Shown here one piece after another: positions 46,414-55,410 of a stretch of DNA of 64,000 bases; position 1 is the stretch's first letter, and every line of letters begins with the position of its first letter. A program made the translations under genes and the position numbers. The notes under the pieces were generated by a model. That model ran no database searches. It was not told the origin of the DNA and was given only the letters and a program-made list of their open reading frames with translations. Where the stretch lies: NCBI RefSeq assembly GCF_022701295.1, contig NZ_CP033204.1, positions 868,001 through 932,000 on the forward strand, written 5' to 3'. The stretch is from Sphingopyxis sp. YF1. Its GTDB lineage: Bacteria; Pseudomonadota; Alphaproteobacteria; Sphingomonadales; Sphingomonadaceae.

Positions 46414-46826
46414 TTTGCTTCCCCTCTTTCCGGCCGTTGTCCGGCCCCGGCGGAGATGTGGCATCGCCGGGGAAGCAGGGCAAGCCGCCGTTTCGCGGGC
46501 GCCGGCCGCGAACCCGTTCCGCACCCGTCGCACCGCCGCCAGAAGCGAAGGCGCCGGGGCGCGGTGCGGTGCGCGGCGGAGTCGCGCCCGTCCATTTTGC
46601 CATGCGCCACGGGGCTTGCCTTTGCGGGCAAAAACGCTATAGCCGCGCCCGATCCGGCACCCGACACCTTCTGGCGTTGAGGCACCTTCCGGCGGAAGAT
46701 TTTCGGCCCTTATCCAGGGCAGGAACCCATCTTCGGCGCGGCGGGCGGGCCAGTCATTCCCGGCGACGGGGGCGACAAATCCGGGTTTGCCGATTCGTAT
46801 AAACATTTGAATAAGCAGGAAATATC
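46414..46826. other. Gene-free stretch upstream of rpmF, with a candidate promoter
   Basis: 413 bp between divergent MAPEG and rpmF without a credible coding sequence on either strand. At 46616-46642 TTGCCT, a 15-16-bp gap and CTATAGC form a possible promoter toward rpmF. TTGCCTTTGCGGGCAA also contains a short inverted repeat (TTGCC/GGCAA). No tRNA or known RNA was seen. Confidence 0.35.
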
Positions 46827-47006
46827 ATGGCCGTCCCCAAGCGAAAAACCTCGCCCTCGAAGCGCGGCATGCGTCGCAGCCACGACAGCCTGAAGGTCGA
46901 AGCCTTTCAGGAATGCCCCAATTGCGGCGAGCTGAAGCGTCCGCACAACCTCTGCAACGCTTGCGGCCACTACAACGGCCGTGAAGTGGTGTCGGTCGGC
47001 GCCTGA
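46827..47006 (+). CDS. rpmF: 50S ribosomal protein L32
   Basis: A 59-residue protein reading [20 protein letters not shown] at the start, the canonical L32 N-terminus, with two zinc-knuckle pairs CPNC and CNAC (C+ form) and [11 protein letters not shown] at the end. AGGAAA precedes the ATG. It opens the rpmF-plsX-fabH cluster, a conserved linkage between ribosome and lipid synthesis. Confidence 0.96.
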   Translation: MAVPKRKTSPSKRGMRRSHDSLKVEAFQECPNCGELKRPHNLCNACGHYNGREVVSVGA

Positions 47007-47028
47007 TTCCCGAGCGAAGGGCAGTTTG

Positions 47029-48063
47029 ATGGGCCTGGCACCGCGAATCGCGATCGATGCGATGGGCGGTGACGTCGGCGTGCGCGTGATGATCGCCGGC
47101 GCGGCGATGGCACGCCATCGCCACGACGGCCTGCGTTTCCTCCTCGTCGGCGACGAGGAGCGGATCAAGGCTGCCCTCGACAACCACCCGAACCTGCGCG
47201 CGGCGTCGGATATCATCCACACCGACGGCGTCGTTTCGGGCGAGGACAAGCCGAGTCAGGCGCTGCGCAAGGCGCGCAACAGCTCGATGGGGCTGGCGAT
47301 CGACGCGGTGAAACGCGGTGATGCCGGCGGCGCGCTGTCGGCGGGCAACACCGGCGCGCTGATGGCGATGGCCAAGGTCGCGCTACGCACCATGCCCGGC
47401 ATCGACCGGCCGGCGCTCGCCGCGCTGTTGCCGTCGCTCGGCGACAACGACGTGGTCATGCTCGACCTCGGCGCGAATACCGAGTGCGACGCCAACAATC
47501 TGACGCAGTTCGCGGTCATGGGCGCCGCCTATGCGCGCACCGCGATGGGGCTCGAGCGCCCGCGCGTCGCGCTGCTCAATATCGGCACCGAAGAGCTCAA
47601 GGGCACCGACGAGATTCGCGACGCGGCGGCGCTGCTGCGCACCGCGACGCATCTGCCGATGGAGTTCACCGGTTTCATCGAAGGCGACAAATTGTCGCGC
47701 GGCGACGTCGATGTCGTCGTTCACGACGGCTTTTCGGGCAATATCGCGCTCAAGACGATCGAGGGCACCGCGCGCTTCGTCACCGACCTCCTGCGCCGTG
47801 CCTTCACGTCGTCGGTGCGTTCGAAGATCGGTTTCCTGATCTCGCGCCCCGCGACCGAACTGCTGCGCCACCATCTCGATCCGAACAATCACAATGGCGC
47901 GGTCTTCCTCGGCCTCAACGGTGTCGTGCTCAAGAGCCACGGCAGCGCCGATGCCAAGGGCGTCGCCAATGCGGTGCATCTGTGCGCCGAACTCGTCGAA
48001 AAGGATATTACGCGTCAGGTGACCGAGGATCTTGCCAATTTCCGCCGGGACACCGCGGCATGA
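47029..48063 (+). CDS. plsX: Phosphate acyltransferase PlsX
   Basis: Converts acyl-ACP to acyl-phosphate for phospholipid synthesis. The 344-residue protein begins [20 protein letters not shown], followed by [29 protein letters not shown]. The segment [20 protein letters not shown] and the end are typical. ATG 47029 is used, 22 bp after rpmF; the stop overlaps the fabH start (ATGA), so translation is coupled. Confidence 0.96.
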   Translation: MGLAPRIAIDAMGGDVGVRVMIAGAAMARHRHDGLRFLLVGDEERIKAALDNHPNLRAASDIIHTDGVVSGEDKPSQALRKARNSSMGLAIDAVKRGDAGGALSAGNTGALMAMAKVALRTMPGIDRPALAALLPSLGDNDVVMLDLGANTECDANNLTQFAVMGAAYARTAMGLERPRVALLNIGTEELKGTDEIRDAAALLRTATHLPMEFTGFIEGDKLSRGDVDVVVHDGFSGNIALKTIEGTARFVTDLLRRAFTSSVRSKIGFLISRPATELLRHHLDPNNHNGAVFLGLNGVVLKSHGSADAKGVANAVHLCAELVEKDITRQVTEDLANFRRDTAA

Positions 48064-49025
48064 CGCTGCGTGCCATCCTTGCCGGCACCGGGTCGGCGCT
48101 GCCGCGCACGCGCGTGTCGAACGCCGAACTCGCGGCGCGCGTCGATACCAGCGACGAATGGATCGTCGAGCGGACGGGCATCCGTTTCCGCCACATCGCC
48201 GAACCCGACGAGACGACCGCGACGCTCGGCGCCGATGCCGCAAAGGCTGCGCTGGGGGCGGCGGGGCTCGAACCGTCCGATATCGGGCTGATCATCGTCG
48301 CCACCGCGACCCCCGACAACACCTTCCCCGCGAGCGCGACCAAGGTTCAGGCGCTGATCGGCGCCCCCGACTGCATCGCCTTCGACGTCGCCGCGGTCTG
48401 TTCGGGTTTCCTCTACGCCGTGTCGGTCGCCGACTCGATGCTGCGCACCGGCGCCGCCAAACATGCACTGGTCATCGGCAGCGAAACCTTCAGCCGCATC
48501 CTCGACTGGGAGGATCGCACGACCTGCGTCCTCTTCGGCGACGGCGCCGGCGCGGTGGTGCTGTCGGCCGAGGAGGTCGACGACGACCGCGGCATCCTCG
48601 CGACGCGGCTCCATGCCGAGGGCCAATATTGCGACATGCTCTACGTCGACGGCGGGCCGTCGACCACGGGCACCGTCGGCCATGTCCGCATGCAGGGGCG
48701 CGAGGTCTTCCGCCACGCCGTCACCAACCTTGCCTCGGTGCTCGGCGAGGTGATGGCCGACGTCGGCCTGTCGGCCGACCAGATCGACTGGGTTGTCCCG
48801 CACCAGGCGAACAAGCGCATCATCGACGCGACCGCAAAGAAGCTGGGCCTGCCCGCCGACCGCGTCGTGCTGACGGTCGACCAGCACGCCAACACCTCGG
48901 CGGCATCGGTGCCGCTCGCGCTCGACCTCGCGGTCCGCGACGGGCGCATCAAGCGTGGCGACCTCGTCGTGCTCGAGGCGATGGGCGGCGGTTTCACCTG
49001 GGGCGCCGCGGTCCTGCGCGTCTGA
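48060..49025 (+). CDS. fabH: 3-oxoacyl-ACP synthase III
   Basis: Starts fatty acid elongation by condensing acetyl-CoA with malonyl-ACP. The 321-residue thiolase-fold protein has the triad Cys in [12 protein letters not shown] (about 112), His in [11 protein letters not shown] and Asn in [31 protein letters not shown] is the N-terminal signature. Coupled to plsX by a 4-bp overlap. Confidence 0.97.
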   Translation: MTLRAILAGTGSALPRTRVSNAELAARVDTSDEWIVERTGIRFRHIAEPDETTATLGADAAKAALGAAGLEPSDIGLIIVATATPDNTFPASATKVQALIGAPDCIAFDVAAVCSGFLYAVSVADSMLRTGAAKHALVIGSETFSRILDWEDRTTCVLFGDGAGAVVLSAEEVDDDRGILATRLHAEGQYCDMLYVDGGPSTTGTVGHVRMQGREVFRHAVTNLASVLGEVMADVGLSADQIDWVVPHQANKRIIDATAKKLGLPADRVVLTVDQHANTSAASVPLALDLAVRDGRIKRGDLVVLEAMGGGFTWGAAVLRV

Positions 49026-49205
49026 TCCGGCCGCTTCCGCGCTGAGGCGCGGGGCGCGCCAAACGTCCACCGCATGAACTCCACGCTCCATCCGTTTCAG
49101 TTTGGCGGATTAATTCGCTTTTGTTACATATGGGTCCGGGACTCGCACTGGTGGGGGACCAGCGAGACCCGATAGCGATTTGCTTTGTCATGGGAGGGAC
49201 TGGTT

Positions 49206-49499
49206 ATGGCAGCAGGCACGCTCACCCGCGCGGATATTGCGGCCCGGATCAATCATCAGATTGGCCTGTCGCGCAACGAGTCGGCGGCGATCGTCGAATC
49301 GATTCTCGCGCACATGTCCGACGCGCTCGCGGCGGGACAGAATGTAAAGATATCGGGGTTCGGGACCTTTGTGCTGCGCGACAAGGCGGAGCGCATCGGC
49401 CGCAATCCCAAGACGGGCGTCGAGGTGCCGATCCTCCCGCGCCGGGTAATGACCTTCCGTGCCAGCCAGTCGATGCGCGGGCGGGTCGCGGGCGGATAG
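49206..49499 (+). CDS. ihfA: Integration host factor alpha subunit
   Basis: A DNA-bending HU-family protein of 97 residues. [20 protein letters not shown] starts the helical body, [14 protein letters not shown] is the strand region, and [16 protein letters not shown] is the beta-arm with the DNA-intercalating proline. ATG 49206 is preferred; an in-frame ATG at 49185 adds seven residues but has a GGGAGGG-free context. Together with merR it follows fabH as in many alphaproteobacteria. Confidence 0.93.
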   Translation: MAAGTLTRADIAARINHQIGLSRNESAAIVESILAHMSDALAAGQNVKISGFGTFVLRDKAERIGRNPKTGVEVPILPRRVMTFRASQSMRGRVAGG

Positions 49500-49501
49500 C
49501 G

Positions 49502-49888
49502 ATGGCAGAAAACGACGGCTCCAAGGCCGATGGCGCGATGCTCGCCATCGGCGAGCTGGCGGACCGCATCGGCGTGCCGACGCACGTCCTGCGCTATTGG
49601 GAGACGCGCTTTCCCGAACTGAAGCCGCTGCAGCGTTCGGGGCGCCGTCGTTATTACCGGGCCGGGGATGTCGCGCTCGCCGAGCGGATCCACATGCTGC
49701 TGCACGTGGAGGGCTATACGGTCGACGGCGCGCGCAAGGCGCTCGCCGACGGCGCGGCGCCTCCGGTGGCTGCACCCGCCGCCGCCGATGCGCCCGGCAC
49801 CGCGGCGACCGGGCAGGGGGGCGTGCCCGTCGAAGCGCTGATCCGGCTTCGTCAGCGCCTCGCGGCGGCGATCGGAGTGCTGGTCTGA
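49502..49888 (+). CDS. MerR-family regulator
   Basis: A 128-residue protein with an N-terminal MerR winged helix: AIGELADRIGVPTHVLRYWE (about 15-34), FPELKPLQRSGRRRYYRAGD wing, and ERIHMLLHVEGYTVDGARKA. An Ala/Pro-rich linker leads to a short leucine-rich dimer helix. No effector domain or metal cysteines are present. It starts 2 bp after ihfA; the ihfA-merR pair is conserved in the class. I looked for the tRNA-Pro that often follows and did not find it. Confidence 0.93.
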   Translation: MAENDGSKADGAMLAIGELADRIGVPTHVLRYWETRFPELKPLQRSGRRRYYRAGDVALAERIHMLLHVEGYTVDGARKALADGAAPPVAAPAAADAPGTAATGQGGVPVEALIRLRQRLAAAIGVLV

Positions 49889-49958
49889 ACCGTTCGCATG
49901 GCGCGCCCGGTCTACGCTCTCCGCGCCCACAAACACGCCGCAGAATCTGGGGATACAT

Positions 49959-50366
49959 ATGACAATATCTCTCTCCAGCATTTTGCTCGTGACCGCCCTC
50001 GCTCAGCAGGCGGCATTGGTGCCCATAGCGGCACCCCGTAATGAATTGGAACGACTCATCTTGGTGCCTGGGAACGACGCAATGAGCGGCGTTCAAGCAT
50101 GGCTTGATGCCCACGCTGACGATCCCGACGCACTACAAGGAGCCATGACGCTGGCCGGATTTGGGCCGCGGCGCGATGACCCGGAATGTTGGTTTCGTCG
50201 CTACGAAAGAGTCGTGGCAACCGATGGGCTGCGAATAATGGCATCAATTAGATTCTGCGATGGCCAGAAACCGTTTGCCTTCGTTTTGAAGGGCTATCCG
50301 TATCCTGTGCGAGCGCCTGGACCGGGTAAGCCTTCGGGTATCCTCGATCCCACCACGAAGAAATGA
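49959..50366 (+). CDS. Hypothetical exported protein
   Basis: A 135-residue protein with a probable signal peptide (MTISLSSILLVTALAQQAAL). The mature part contains GVQAWLDAHADDPDALQGAM and a WFRRYERVV segment with two cysteines (ECWFRR, RFCDGQ). GC content is lower than in the flanking genes and codon use is mixed, suggesting transfer; intergenic repeats follow directly. No family recognised. Confidence 0.68.
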   Translation: MTISLSSILLVTALAQQAALVPIAAPRNELERLILVPGNDAMSGVQAWLDAHADDPDALQGAMTLAGFGPRRDDPECWFRRYERVVATDGLRIMASIRFCDGQKPFAFVLKGYPYPVRAPGPGKPSGILDPTTKK

Positions 50367-50415
50367 ATTGTCTGTCTCTCATGGGGTGGGGAGCGGACCG
50401 CGTCCTTTTTCCGTC

Positions 50416-50492
50416 GTCATCCCGGCGAAGGCCGGGATCTCACCGGTGCATCATGGCTTGCAGGGCGGGATCCCGGCCTTCGCCGGGATGAC
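50416..50492. repeat. Palindromic intergenic repeat, family C copy 1
   Basis: GTCATCCCGGCGAAGGCCGG at the left and CCGGCCTTCGCCGGGATGAC at the right form a perfect long inverted repeat around a 33-bp centre. This is the widespread REP-like repeat found in many proteobacteria. Confidence 0.92.
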
Positions 50493-50520
50493 GGAACATG
50501 ACCGAATCCAGCCCTCCGTG

Positions 50521-50603
50521 TGCCCCGGCGAAAGCCGGGGTCCATTGCAGAAACACGCCGGGTTCGTGTCGGCATTCTGGGCCCCGGCTTTCGCCGGGGT
50601 GCA
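50521..50603. repeat. Palindromic intergenic repeat, family C copy 2
   Basis: TGCCCCGGCGAAAGCCGGGG at the left and CCCCGGCTTTCGCCGGGGTG at the right enclose about 43 bp. It is a variant of the element at 50416 and lies 29 bp after it. Confidence 0.9.
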
Positions 50604-50645
50604 CATCTCTAGCGGCGACTAACGGTCGTTAGTGGATATCCAGAT

Positions 50646-50781
50646 CCTCCCTGTCGCGCAGCGATGGGGAGGGGGACCGTCCGCGCAGCGGATGGTGGAG
50701 GGGCCAGCAACGCTGCGTCCTTCGCCCCTCCGTCAGCGCTGCGCGCTGCCACCTCCCCATGGCCTGCGGCCACAGGGAGGA
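50646..50781. repeat. Palindromic intergenic repeat, family A copy 4
   Basis: Starts CCTCCCTGTCGCGCAGCGAT, includes GGTGGAGGGGCCAGCAACGC and the opposing GCCCCTCCGTCAGCGCTGCG, ends CACAGGGAGGA. The gene-free interval 50367-50849 consists of the two family C elements, this copy, and about 70 bp of unassigned sequence before the sixA-like stop. Confidence 0.88.
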
Positions 50782-50849
50782 TCCAAGTCGTCAACCGGTC
50801 GAAAACCGCCGCCGCGCCTCGCGTTCGCGCCGCCGTCGCCTGCCAGGAT

Positions 50850-51395
50850 TCAGTCGATCGCCGGGCCCAGCGTCGGGTCGAGGTCGCGCGGACGGATGAA
50901 CTGGGCGAAGCGCGCCTGCCGCGTGTCGAGGTCGCGCCAGTCGGCGATGTCGAGTTCGAGCCGTGCCATCGCCGACGTCGGCAGTTTTTCCTCGACCCGC
51001 GCGCGCAGTTCGTCGCCGGCACTTTCGGGGACGAGTTCGAGGATCAGGTCCTCGAGCCCCGGATTATGTCCGGCGATCAGCAGGTGCGTCGCGTCCTTGC
51101 CGGTGTCGCGGATCACGTCGATGAGGGTTGCCGCCGAGGCGAGATAGATGCGGCGGTCCCAGTGGGGTTCGATCGCGTCGAGCCCGGCGGCGGGCTGGAA
51201 CAGGTCGAGCGTTTCGGTCACGCGGACCGCGGGCGAGGCGATGATGCGCTCGACGGGCAGCCCCTGCCGCTTCAGCCATTGGCCGATCAGTTCGGCGCCG
51301 CGCCGGCCGCGGGGGTTGATCGGACGGTCGAAATCGCGTTCGACCTGTGCGTCCCAACCCGATTTCGCATGGCGCAGGATCGTCAGCGTCTTCAA
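50850..51395 (-). CDS. SixA-type histidine phosphatase
   Basis: A 181-residue phosphatase of the phosphoglycerate-mutase-like superfamily, starting with the RHG-type motif TILRHAKSGWD (catalytic His about 9). IIASPAVRVTETLDLF gives the second Arg and THLLIAGHNPGLEDL the second His. SixA members dephosphorylate phosphohistidine on signalling proteins; the target here is unknown. TTG 51395 is the start behind GGGGAG. Confidence 0.9.
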   Translation of the reverse strand: MKTLTILRHAKSGWDAQVERDFDRPINPRGRRGAELIGQWLKRQGLPVERIIASPAVRVTETLDLFQPAAGLDAIEPHWDRRIYLASAATLIDVIRDTGKDATHLLIAGHNPGLEDLILELVPESAGDELRARVEEKLPTSAMARLELDIADWRDLDTRQARFAQFIRPRDLDPTLGPAID

Positions 51396-51453
51396 ATCAT
51401 CTCCCCGCGCGTGTCGCGCCATCCCCGGTGTTCGCAGGCCTTGTGGCCCAAAC

Positions 51454-54198
51454 TCATGACGGTGAAAAGGCGGGATATGCGCTTTTGCGCCTTTCGACAT
51501 TCGCCGCCTGGACGTGATGGACCGCCTCGTCGAGCGGCAGGCGGCGGATCGGGGTCCCGGCCGGAAAGGCCGAGAGCAGCCGCGAGGGCACGCTGGGTGA
51601 CAGCATCACGAACTGGCCATAATCGTCGGTGCGGCGGATCAGGCGTCCGAACGCCTGGGCGATGCGGCCGCGGATGACCATGTCGTCGTAGCGCGCGCCG
51701 CCCTGCGCGGCGCGCCGCGCCGCGTGCAGGATCGTCGGGCGCGGCCAGGGCACGCCCTCCATGACGACGAGGCGCAGCGAATCGCCGGGGACGTCGACCC
51801 CGTCGCGCAGCGCATCGGTGCCGAGCAGCGAGGCGTGCGGGTCGGCGCGGAAGATGTCGACGAGCGTGCCGGTGTCGAGCGGGTCGACATGCTGGGCATA
51901 GAGCGGGAGGCCCGCGCGCGCGAGGCGGTCGGCGATGCGCGCGTGGACGATGCGCAGGCGGCGGATCGCGCTGAACAGCCCGAGCGCGCCGCCCCCCGAC
52001 GCCTCGATCAGCCGGCTGTAGGCGCCCGCGAGCGCGGGCAGGTCGCCGCGCGCGATGTCGGTGACGATCAGCACCTCCGACTGGCGCGCATAGTCGAACG
52101 GGCTCGGCACCGCGAAATGCTGCACCCCGCCGTCCATGTGGCGCGCGCCGGTGCGGACGTCGGCGTCGTGCCAGCCGCCTTCGCCGCGCCCGCCGTGGCC
52201 CAGCGTCGCCGAGGTTACGAGCACGCCGTGCGCGGGGCGATAGACGATGTCGGCGACCGGCCGCGCGGGGTCGAGCCAGTGGCGATGCAGCCCGGCATCG
52301 ACCTCGCGCCCGTCGATCCGGTTCACCGCGAGCCAGTCGACGAAATCGGGGTCGGCGGGGCCGCCGACGCGCCCGAGCAGCGACAGCCACGCGCCGAGCG
52401 TGTCGATGCGGTTGCCGAGGCTGTGCCGCGCGCCGTCGACGCGCGCGCGCGCCTGTCCGTCGAGCCAGTCGGGCGGGTCCTCGATCAGCGCCTCGAGCCG
52501 CTTGCCGAGCGCCATCAGCGGGCGCAGCAGCGCCTCGACCGCATCGCCCGCGCCCGCGGCTGCGGCGACGAGGTCGGCGTCGGGGTCGGCGAGTTCGGTT
52601 TCGAGACCATAGCCCGCGTCGGCATTCTTCGGGTCGGTGCCGCGCGCATAGACATGGCCGCGCACTGCGGCGAGCAGCGCCTCGACCGCGCCCCACGGCT
52701 GCCCCTCGGCGAGCCGGCCGAGCCAGCCGTCGCCGGGAAGCTCGCCCGCGGCGTGGATCGCCGCCTGGATCGCCTTGTCGCCCGCCTCGTCATAGCTCGC
52801 GACGTCGGCGAGCCTTGCGGCGAGCCCGCGGCGCCGCCCGCGCGCCTTGCCCTCGGGGCCGAGCACCCAGCGGCGGATCTCGATCGCCTCCTGCCCGGTC
52901 AGCGCCGCGGCGAACATGCTGTCGGCGGCGTCCCACAGATGGTGGCCCTCGTCGAAGATCAGCCGCGTCGCGGGTGCGCCACCATCGCGCGGGCGCGCCG
53001 CCTGGACCATCGTCAGCGCGTGGTTGGCGATGACGATGTCGGCCTGCCCCGCGGCGCGCGCCGAGCGTTCGATGAAGCATTTGCGGAAATGCGGGCAGCC
53101 CGCATAGATGCACTCGCCGCGCCGGTCGGTGAGCGCGGTGGTGCCGTTGCGGCGGAACAGCGCGGGCAGCCAGCCGGGCAGGTCGCCGCCGACCATGTCG
53201 CCGTCGCGGCTGTACGCCGCCCAGCGCGCGACGAGCTGCGCGAGGATCGCGGCGCGCCCCGAAAAGCCGCCCTGCAGCGCATCCTCGAGGTTGAGCAGGC
53301 ACAGATAGTTTTCGCGCCCCTTGCGCACCACCACCTTTTCGCGGTGCATCGCGGGGTCGGGATAGAGTTTCTCGGTCTCGCGCGCGAGCTGGCGTTGCAG
53401 CGCCTTGGTGAAGGTCGAGATGCACACCGCCCCCGCCGACTGGTCGATCCATTGTTTCGCGGGGGCGAGATAGCCGAGCGTCTTGCCGATCCCGGTCCCC
53501 GCCTCGGCGACGAGCATCTGCGGTGCGTCGCGGCGTTCGCGCGCGGCAAAGATCGCCGCGACGGCGCGCGCATAATCCTGCTGCCCCGGGCGCTGTTCGG
53601 CCCCGTCGCCGGTCAGCCGGGCGAGCCGTGCGGTGACGTCGGCCTCGGCGATCGTCACCTGCCGCGGCTGCGGGCGCGGCGGGGCTTCCTCCCATTCGGG
53701 CAGCCGCGCGAACAGCCAGCGTTCGTCGCCCGCCGGCGCGGGCAGGCGCGGCTGGACGAGCGGCGCCCACGGCCAGCGCTGGCGTGCCAGCGCCTGCATC
53801 CCGTGCCACGCGCCCTCGCGTTCGGGCCAGGCGGGATCGTCGAGGCACGCGAGTATCGCGGCCGCGATCTGCGGCAGGAAGGCGGCGACCGCGGGTTCGT
53901 TCGCGGGCGCGGCCAGCCCCAGCGCGGCGGCCATGCCCGCCGGGGTCGGCACCGCGAAGCGCGCGGGGAAGAGGAAGGCGAAAAGCTCGAGCAGGTCGAG
54001 CCCCGACAGGTCGGGGTAGCCGAGCCGGTCGCCGGTCAGCGGCGCGTTGAGGAACAGGTGCGGGGTCGCCGCGACCGCCGCGATCGCCTCGCCGCGATCG
54101 ACGCGCCGCGCCGTGCCGCGCGCGTCGGACAGCCAGATGCCGACATGGCTCGCATGGATCGCGGGCAGGGTCGGGGGAGGCGGAGTGTCGGGGCGCAC
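51454..54198 (-). CDS. DinG/XPD-like Fe-S DNA helicase
   Basis: A 914-residue superfamily 2 helicase. Walker A is LVAEAGTGIGKTLGYLAPAK (about 228-247), the DEAH box is LIFDEGHHLWDAAD (about 408-421), and between them four cysteines (in NYLCLLNLED, GECIYAGCPHFRKC) form the Fe-S cluster domain. The C-terminal motor has VLVTSATL, LLGTDALRDGVDVPG and QAFGRLIRRTDDYG (motif VI). The N-terminal 200 residues are an extension not found in E. coli DinG. Start GTG 54198. Probably acts on forked or R-loop DNA in repair. Confidence 0.93.
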   Translation of the reverse strand: MRPDTPPPPTLPAIHASHVGIWLSDARGTARRVDRGEAIAAVAATPHLFLNAPLTGDRLGYPDLSGLDLLELFAFLFPARFAVPTPAGMAAALGLAAPANEPAVAAFLPQIAAAILACLDDPAWPEREGAWHGMQALARQRWPWAPLVQPRLPAPAGDERWLFARLPEWEEAPPRPQPRQVTIAEADVTARLARLTGDGAEQRPGQQDYARAVAAIFAARERRDAPQMLVAEAGTGIGKTLGYLAPAKQWIDQSAGAVCISTFTKALQRQLARETEKLYPDPAMHREKVVVRKGRENYLCLLNLEDALQGGFSGRAAILAQLVARWAAYSRDGDMVGGDLPGWLPALFRRNGTTALTDRRGECIYAGCPHFRKCFIERSARAAGQADIVIANHALTMVQAARPRDGGAPATRLIFDEGHHLWDAADSMFAAALTGQEAIEIRRWVLGPEGKARGRRRGLAARLADVASYDEAGDKAIQAAIHAAGELPGDGWLGRLAEGQPWGAVEALLAAVRGHVYARGTDPKNADAGYGLETELADPDADLVAAAAGAGDAVEALLRPLMALGKRLEALIEDPPDWLDGQARARVDGARHSLGNRIDTLGAWLSLLGRVGGPADPDFVDWLAVNRIDGREVDAGLHRHWLDPARPVADIVYRPAHGVLVTSATLGHGGRGEGGWHDADVRTGARHMDGGVQHFAVPSPFDYARQSEVLIVTDIARGDLPALAGAYSRLIEASGGGALGLFSAIRRLRIVHARIADRLARAGLPLYAQHVDPLDTGTLVDIFRADPHASLLGTDALRDGVDVPGDSLRLVVMEGVPWPRPTILHAARRAAQGGARYDDMVIRGRIAQAFGRLIRRTDDYGQFVMLSPSVPSRLLSAFPAGTPIRRLPLDEAVHHVQAANVERRKSAYPAFSPS

Positions 54199-54295
54199 GC
54201 GCGGTCTCTATCGCATTTCGCCGCCGCCGGGAACAGGTCATGAACGAAAATGGCGGCGAAGCGAGGTCCGCGCATCGCCGCCGTTCGCGCTCAGA

Positions 54296-54655
54296 TCAGC
54301 ATTTGCCGAAGCTCTTTTCGACGATCGTCTGTCCGGCGACCGACACGGTGACCTTGACCCCGGTCGGAAAGCCCCATGTCGTGCAGATGCTGAGGCACGC
54401 CTGCGCGACGGTGCCGTCGGGAAAGGAGATCGGGATCGGGATGCACACGCTGCCGATCCCGAGCGGCAGGTTGAGGCACACGCGGCCGCCGCTCACCGTC
54501 ACGCTGACGCATTCGGCGAGCACCGCGAATTCGCCGCCGCCGGCGATGTTGGGCGAACCGTCGGCCGCCTTCAGCCCGACGGTGTCATTGTGCATCCGCG
54601 CCGTATCGAGCGCCTGCTGGACCGCCTGCGCACTGAACTCATGATAGGTCGTCAT
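54296..54655 (-). CDS. Small Cys-rich protein of unknown function
   Basis: A 119-residue protein. The first 45 residues are helical and polar (MTTYHEFSAQAVQQALDTAR). The remainder is a hydrophobic beta-rich block with six cysteines, in ECVSV, RVCLNLPLG, SVCIPIP, QACLSICTTWG and the last residue (FGKC). No signal peptide or membrane helix is evident. GGGAGAG lies before ATG 54655. Even cysteine count and regular beta spacing suggest a folded or cross-linked domain; I know no family for it. Confidence 0.75.
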   Translation of the reverse strand: MTTYHEFSAQAVQQALDTARMHNDTVGLKAADGSPNIAGGGEFAVLAECVSVTVSGGRVCLNLPLGIGSVCIPIPISFPDGTVAQACLSICTTWGFPTGVKVTVSVAGQTIVEKSFGKC

Positions 54656-54894
54656 CGTCTCTCTCCCATGCAGTGACCGCCCCGGTTCGGGGCAGGCCTG
54701 CATAGGGGACCGGGGCGGCGGGCGGCGGCGGTCCTCGTCCGAAGGGGGACCACTGTGGAGCGAAGCCGGCGGGTCGCCGGGCGTCTGTGCGCAAAGCGGC
54801 ACGATTCGACCGGCTGGCCGGGCGGTCCGGTCCGGAATGAACCAATATGTGGCGATTTCCTTGCGGCGCCGGGCTTACGCCGGGCAGCGCGAAC

Positions 54895-55266
54895 TCAGTT
54901 CAGCCCGCGTCGTCCGAAGCTCGCCGGCCGCATCGTGCGAAAGATCTGCGCGGGTTCGGTGGGCCAGGCGTCGCGCGCGCGTTCGAGCGCCTTGTACAGC
55001 GGGCCGTCGACCAGCTCATAGGGGAAGCGCACCCCCATGCGGTCGATTTCGGCCCACATCACCGTGGCATAGACCGTCTGCCCCGCATAATGGATCTCGC
55101 AGCGCGATCGCACCGGCAGGATCGCGCCGCCCTCGATCCGTGCGCCGCCCTCCGACAGGTCGGTGATGCGCCCCTCGACGACGTTGAGCACGCCGTTTAC
55201 GGTGACGTCGATCGATACGGCGGCGCGCTTGTGCTGGCGCGGGTTGCGGAAAGGGGTGCTGGTCAT
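54895..55266 (-). CDS. PilZ-domain c-di-GMP-binding protein
   Basis: A 123-residue single PilZ domain. The two ligand motifs are RQHKRAAVSIDV (RxxxR, about 9-13) and DLSEGGARIEGG (DxSxxG). MGVRFPYE gives the late strand. Start ATG 55266 follows CGGGAG; a candidate -10 (TATGTC) ends 7 nt upstream, which argues against an alternative ATG at 55278. Likely a small signalling adaptor; note a second PilZ at the end of the GGDEF-EAL protein at 61289. Confidence 0.9.
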   Translation of the reverse strand: MTSTPFRNPRQHKRAAVSIDVTVNGVLNVVEGRITDLSEGGARIEGGAILPVRSRCEIHYAGQTVYATVMWAEIDRMGVRFPYELVDGPLYKALERARDAWPTEPAQIFRTMRPASFGRRGLN

Positions 55267-55374
55267 GCTCCCGGACATAGGCCCGGCATGGTAAATTTCC
55301 GGTAACCATGATTTCCGGTACGGCGCGCGCGGCGATGATGCCGCGCCGGCGGGGGCTGCTGCGCAAATTTGGCT

Positions 55375-55403
55375 TTCGATTCGTCGCCGCTTGCCGCTAT
55401 GGC
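55375..55403 (+). promoter_or_regulatory. Leaderless promoter of lysK
   Basis: TTCGAT 55375-55380, 17 bp, TATGGC 55398-55403, then 7 nt to ATG 55411 and no Shine-Dalgarno site. The in-frame ATGs at 55369 and 55399 would lie before or inside this promoter. Confidence 0.45.
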
Positions 55404-55410
55404 GCGCGGC

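Noticed and set aside
46138..46680. 180-codon rightward frame opposite the MAPEG gene and the gap
   Set aside because: No start context, no motifs, and it overlaps a recognisable MAPEG protein.
49889..49958. tRNA-Pro expected after merR in many alphaproteobacteria
   Set aside because: No acceptor stem, anticodon arm or T loop can be read in this gap.
50368..50622. 84-codon reading frame with VIPAKAGIS
   Set aside because: This is the usual spurious translation of the cccggcgaaggccggg repeat.
51724..54243. 839-codon open frame antisense to the helicase
   Set aside because: The helicase has all motor and Fe-S motifs; the opposite frame is low-complexity Arg/Ala/Glu.
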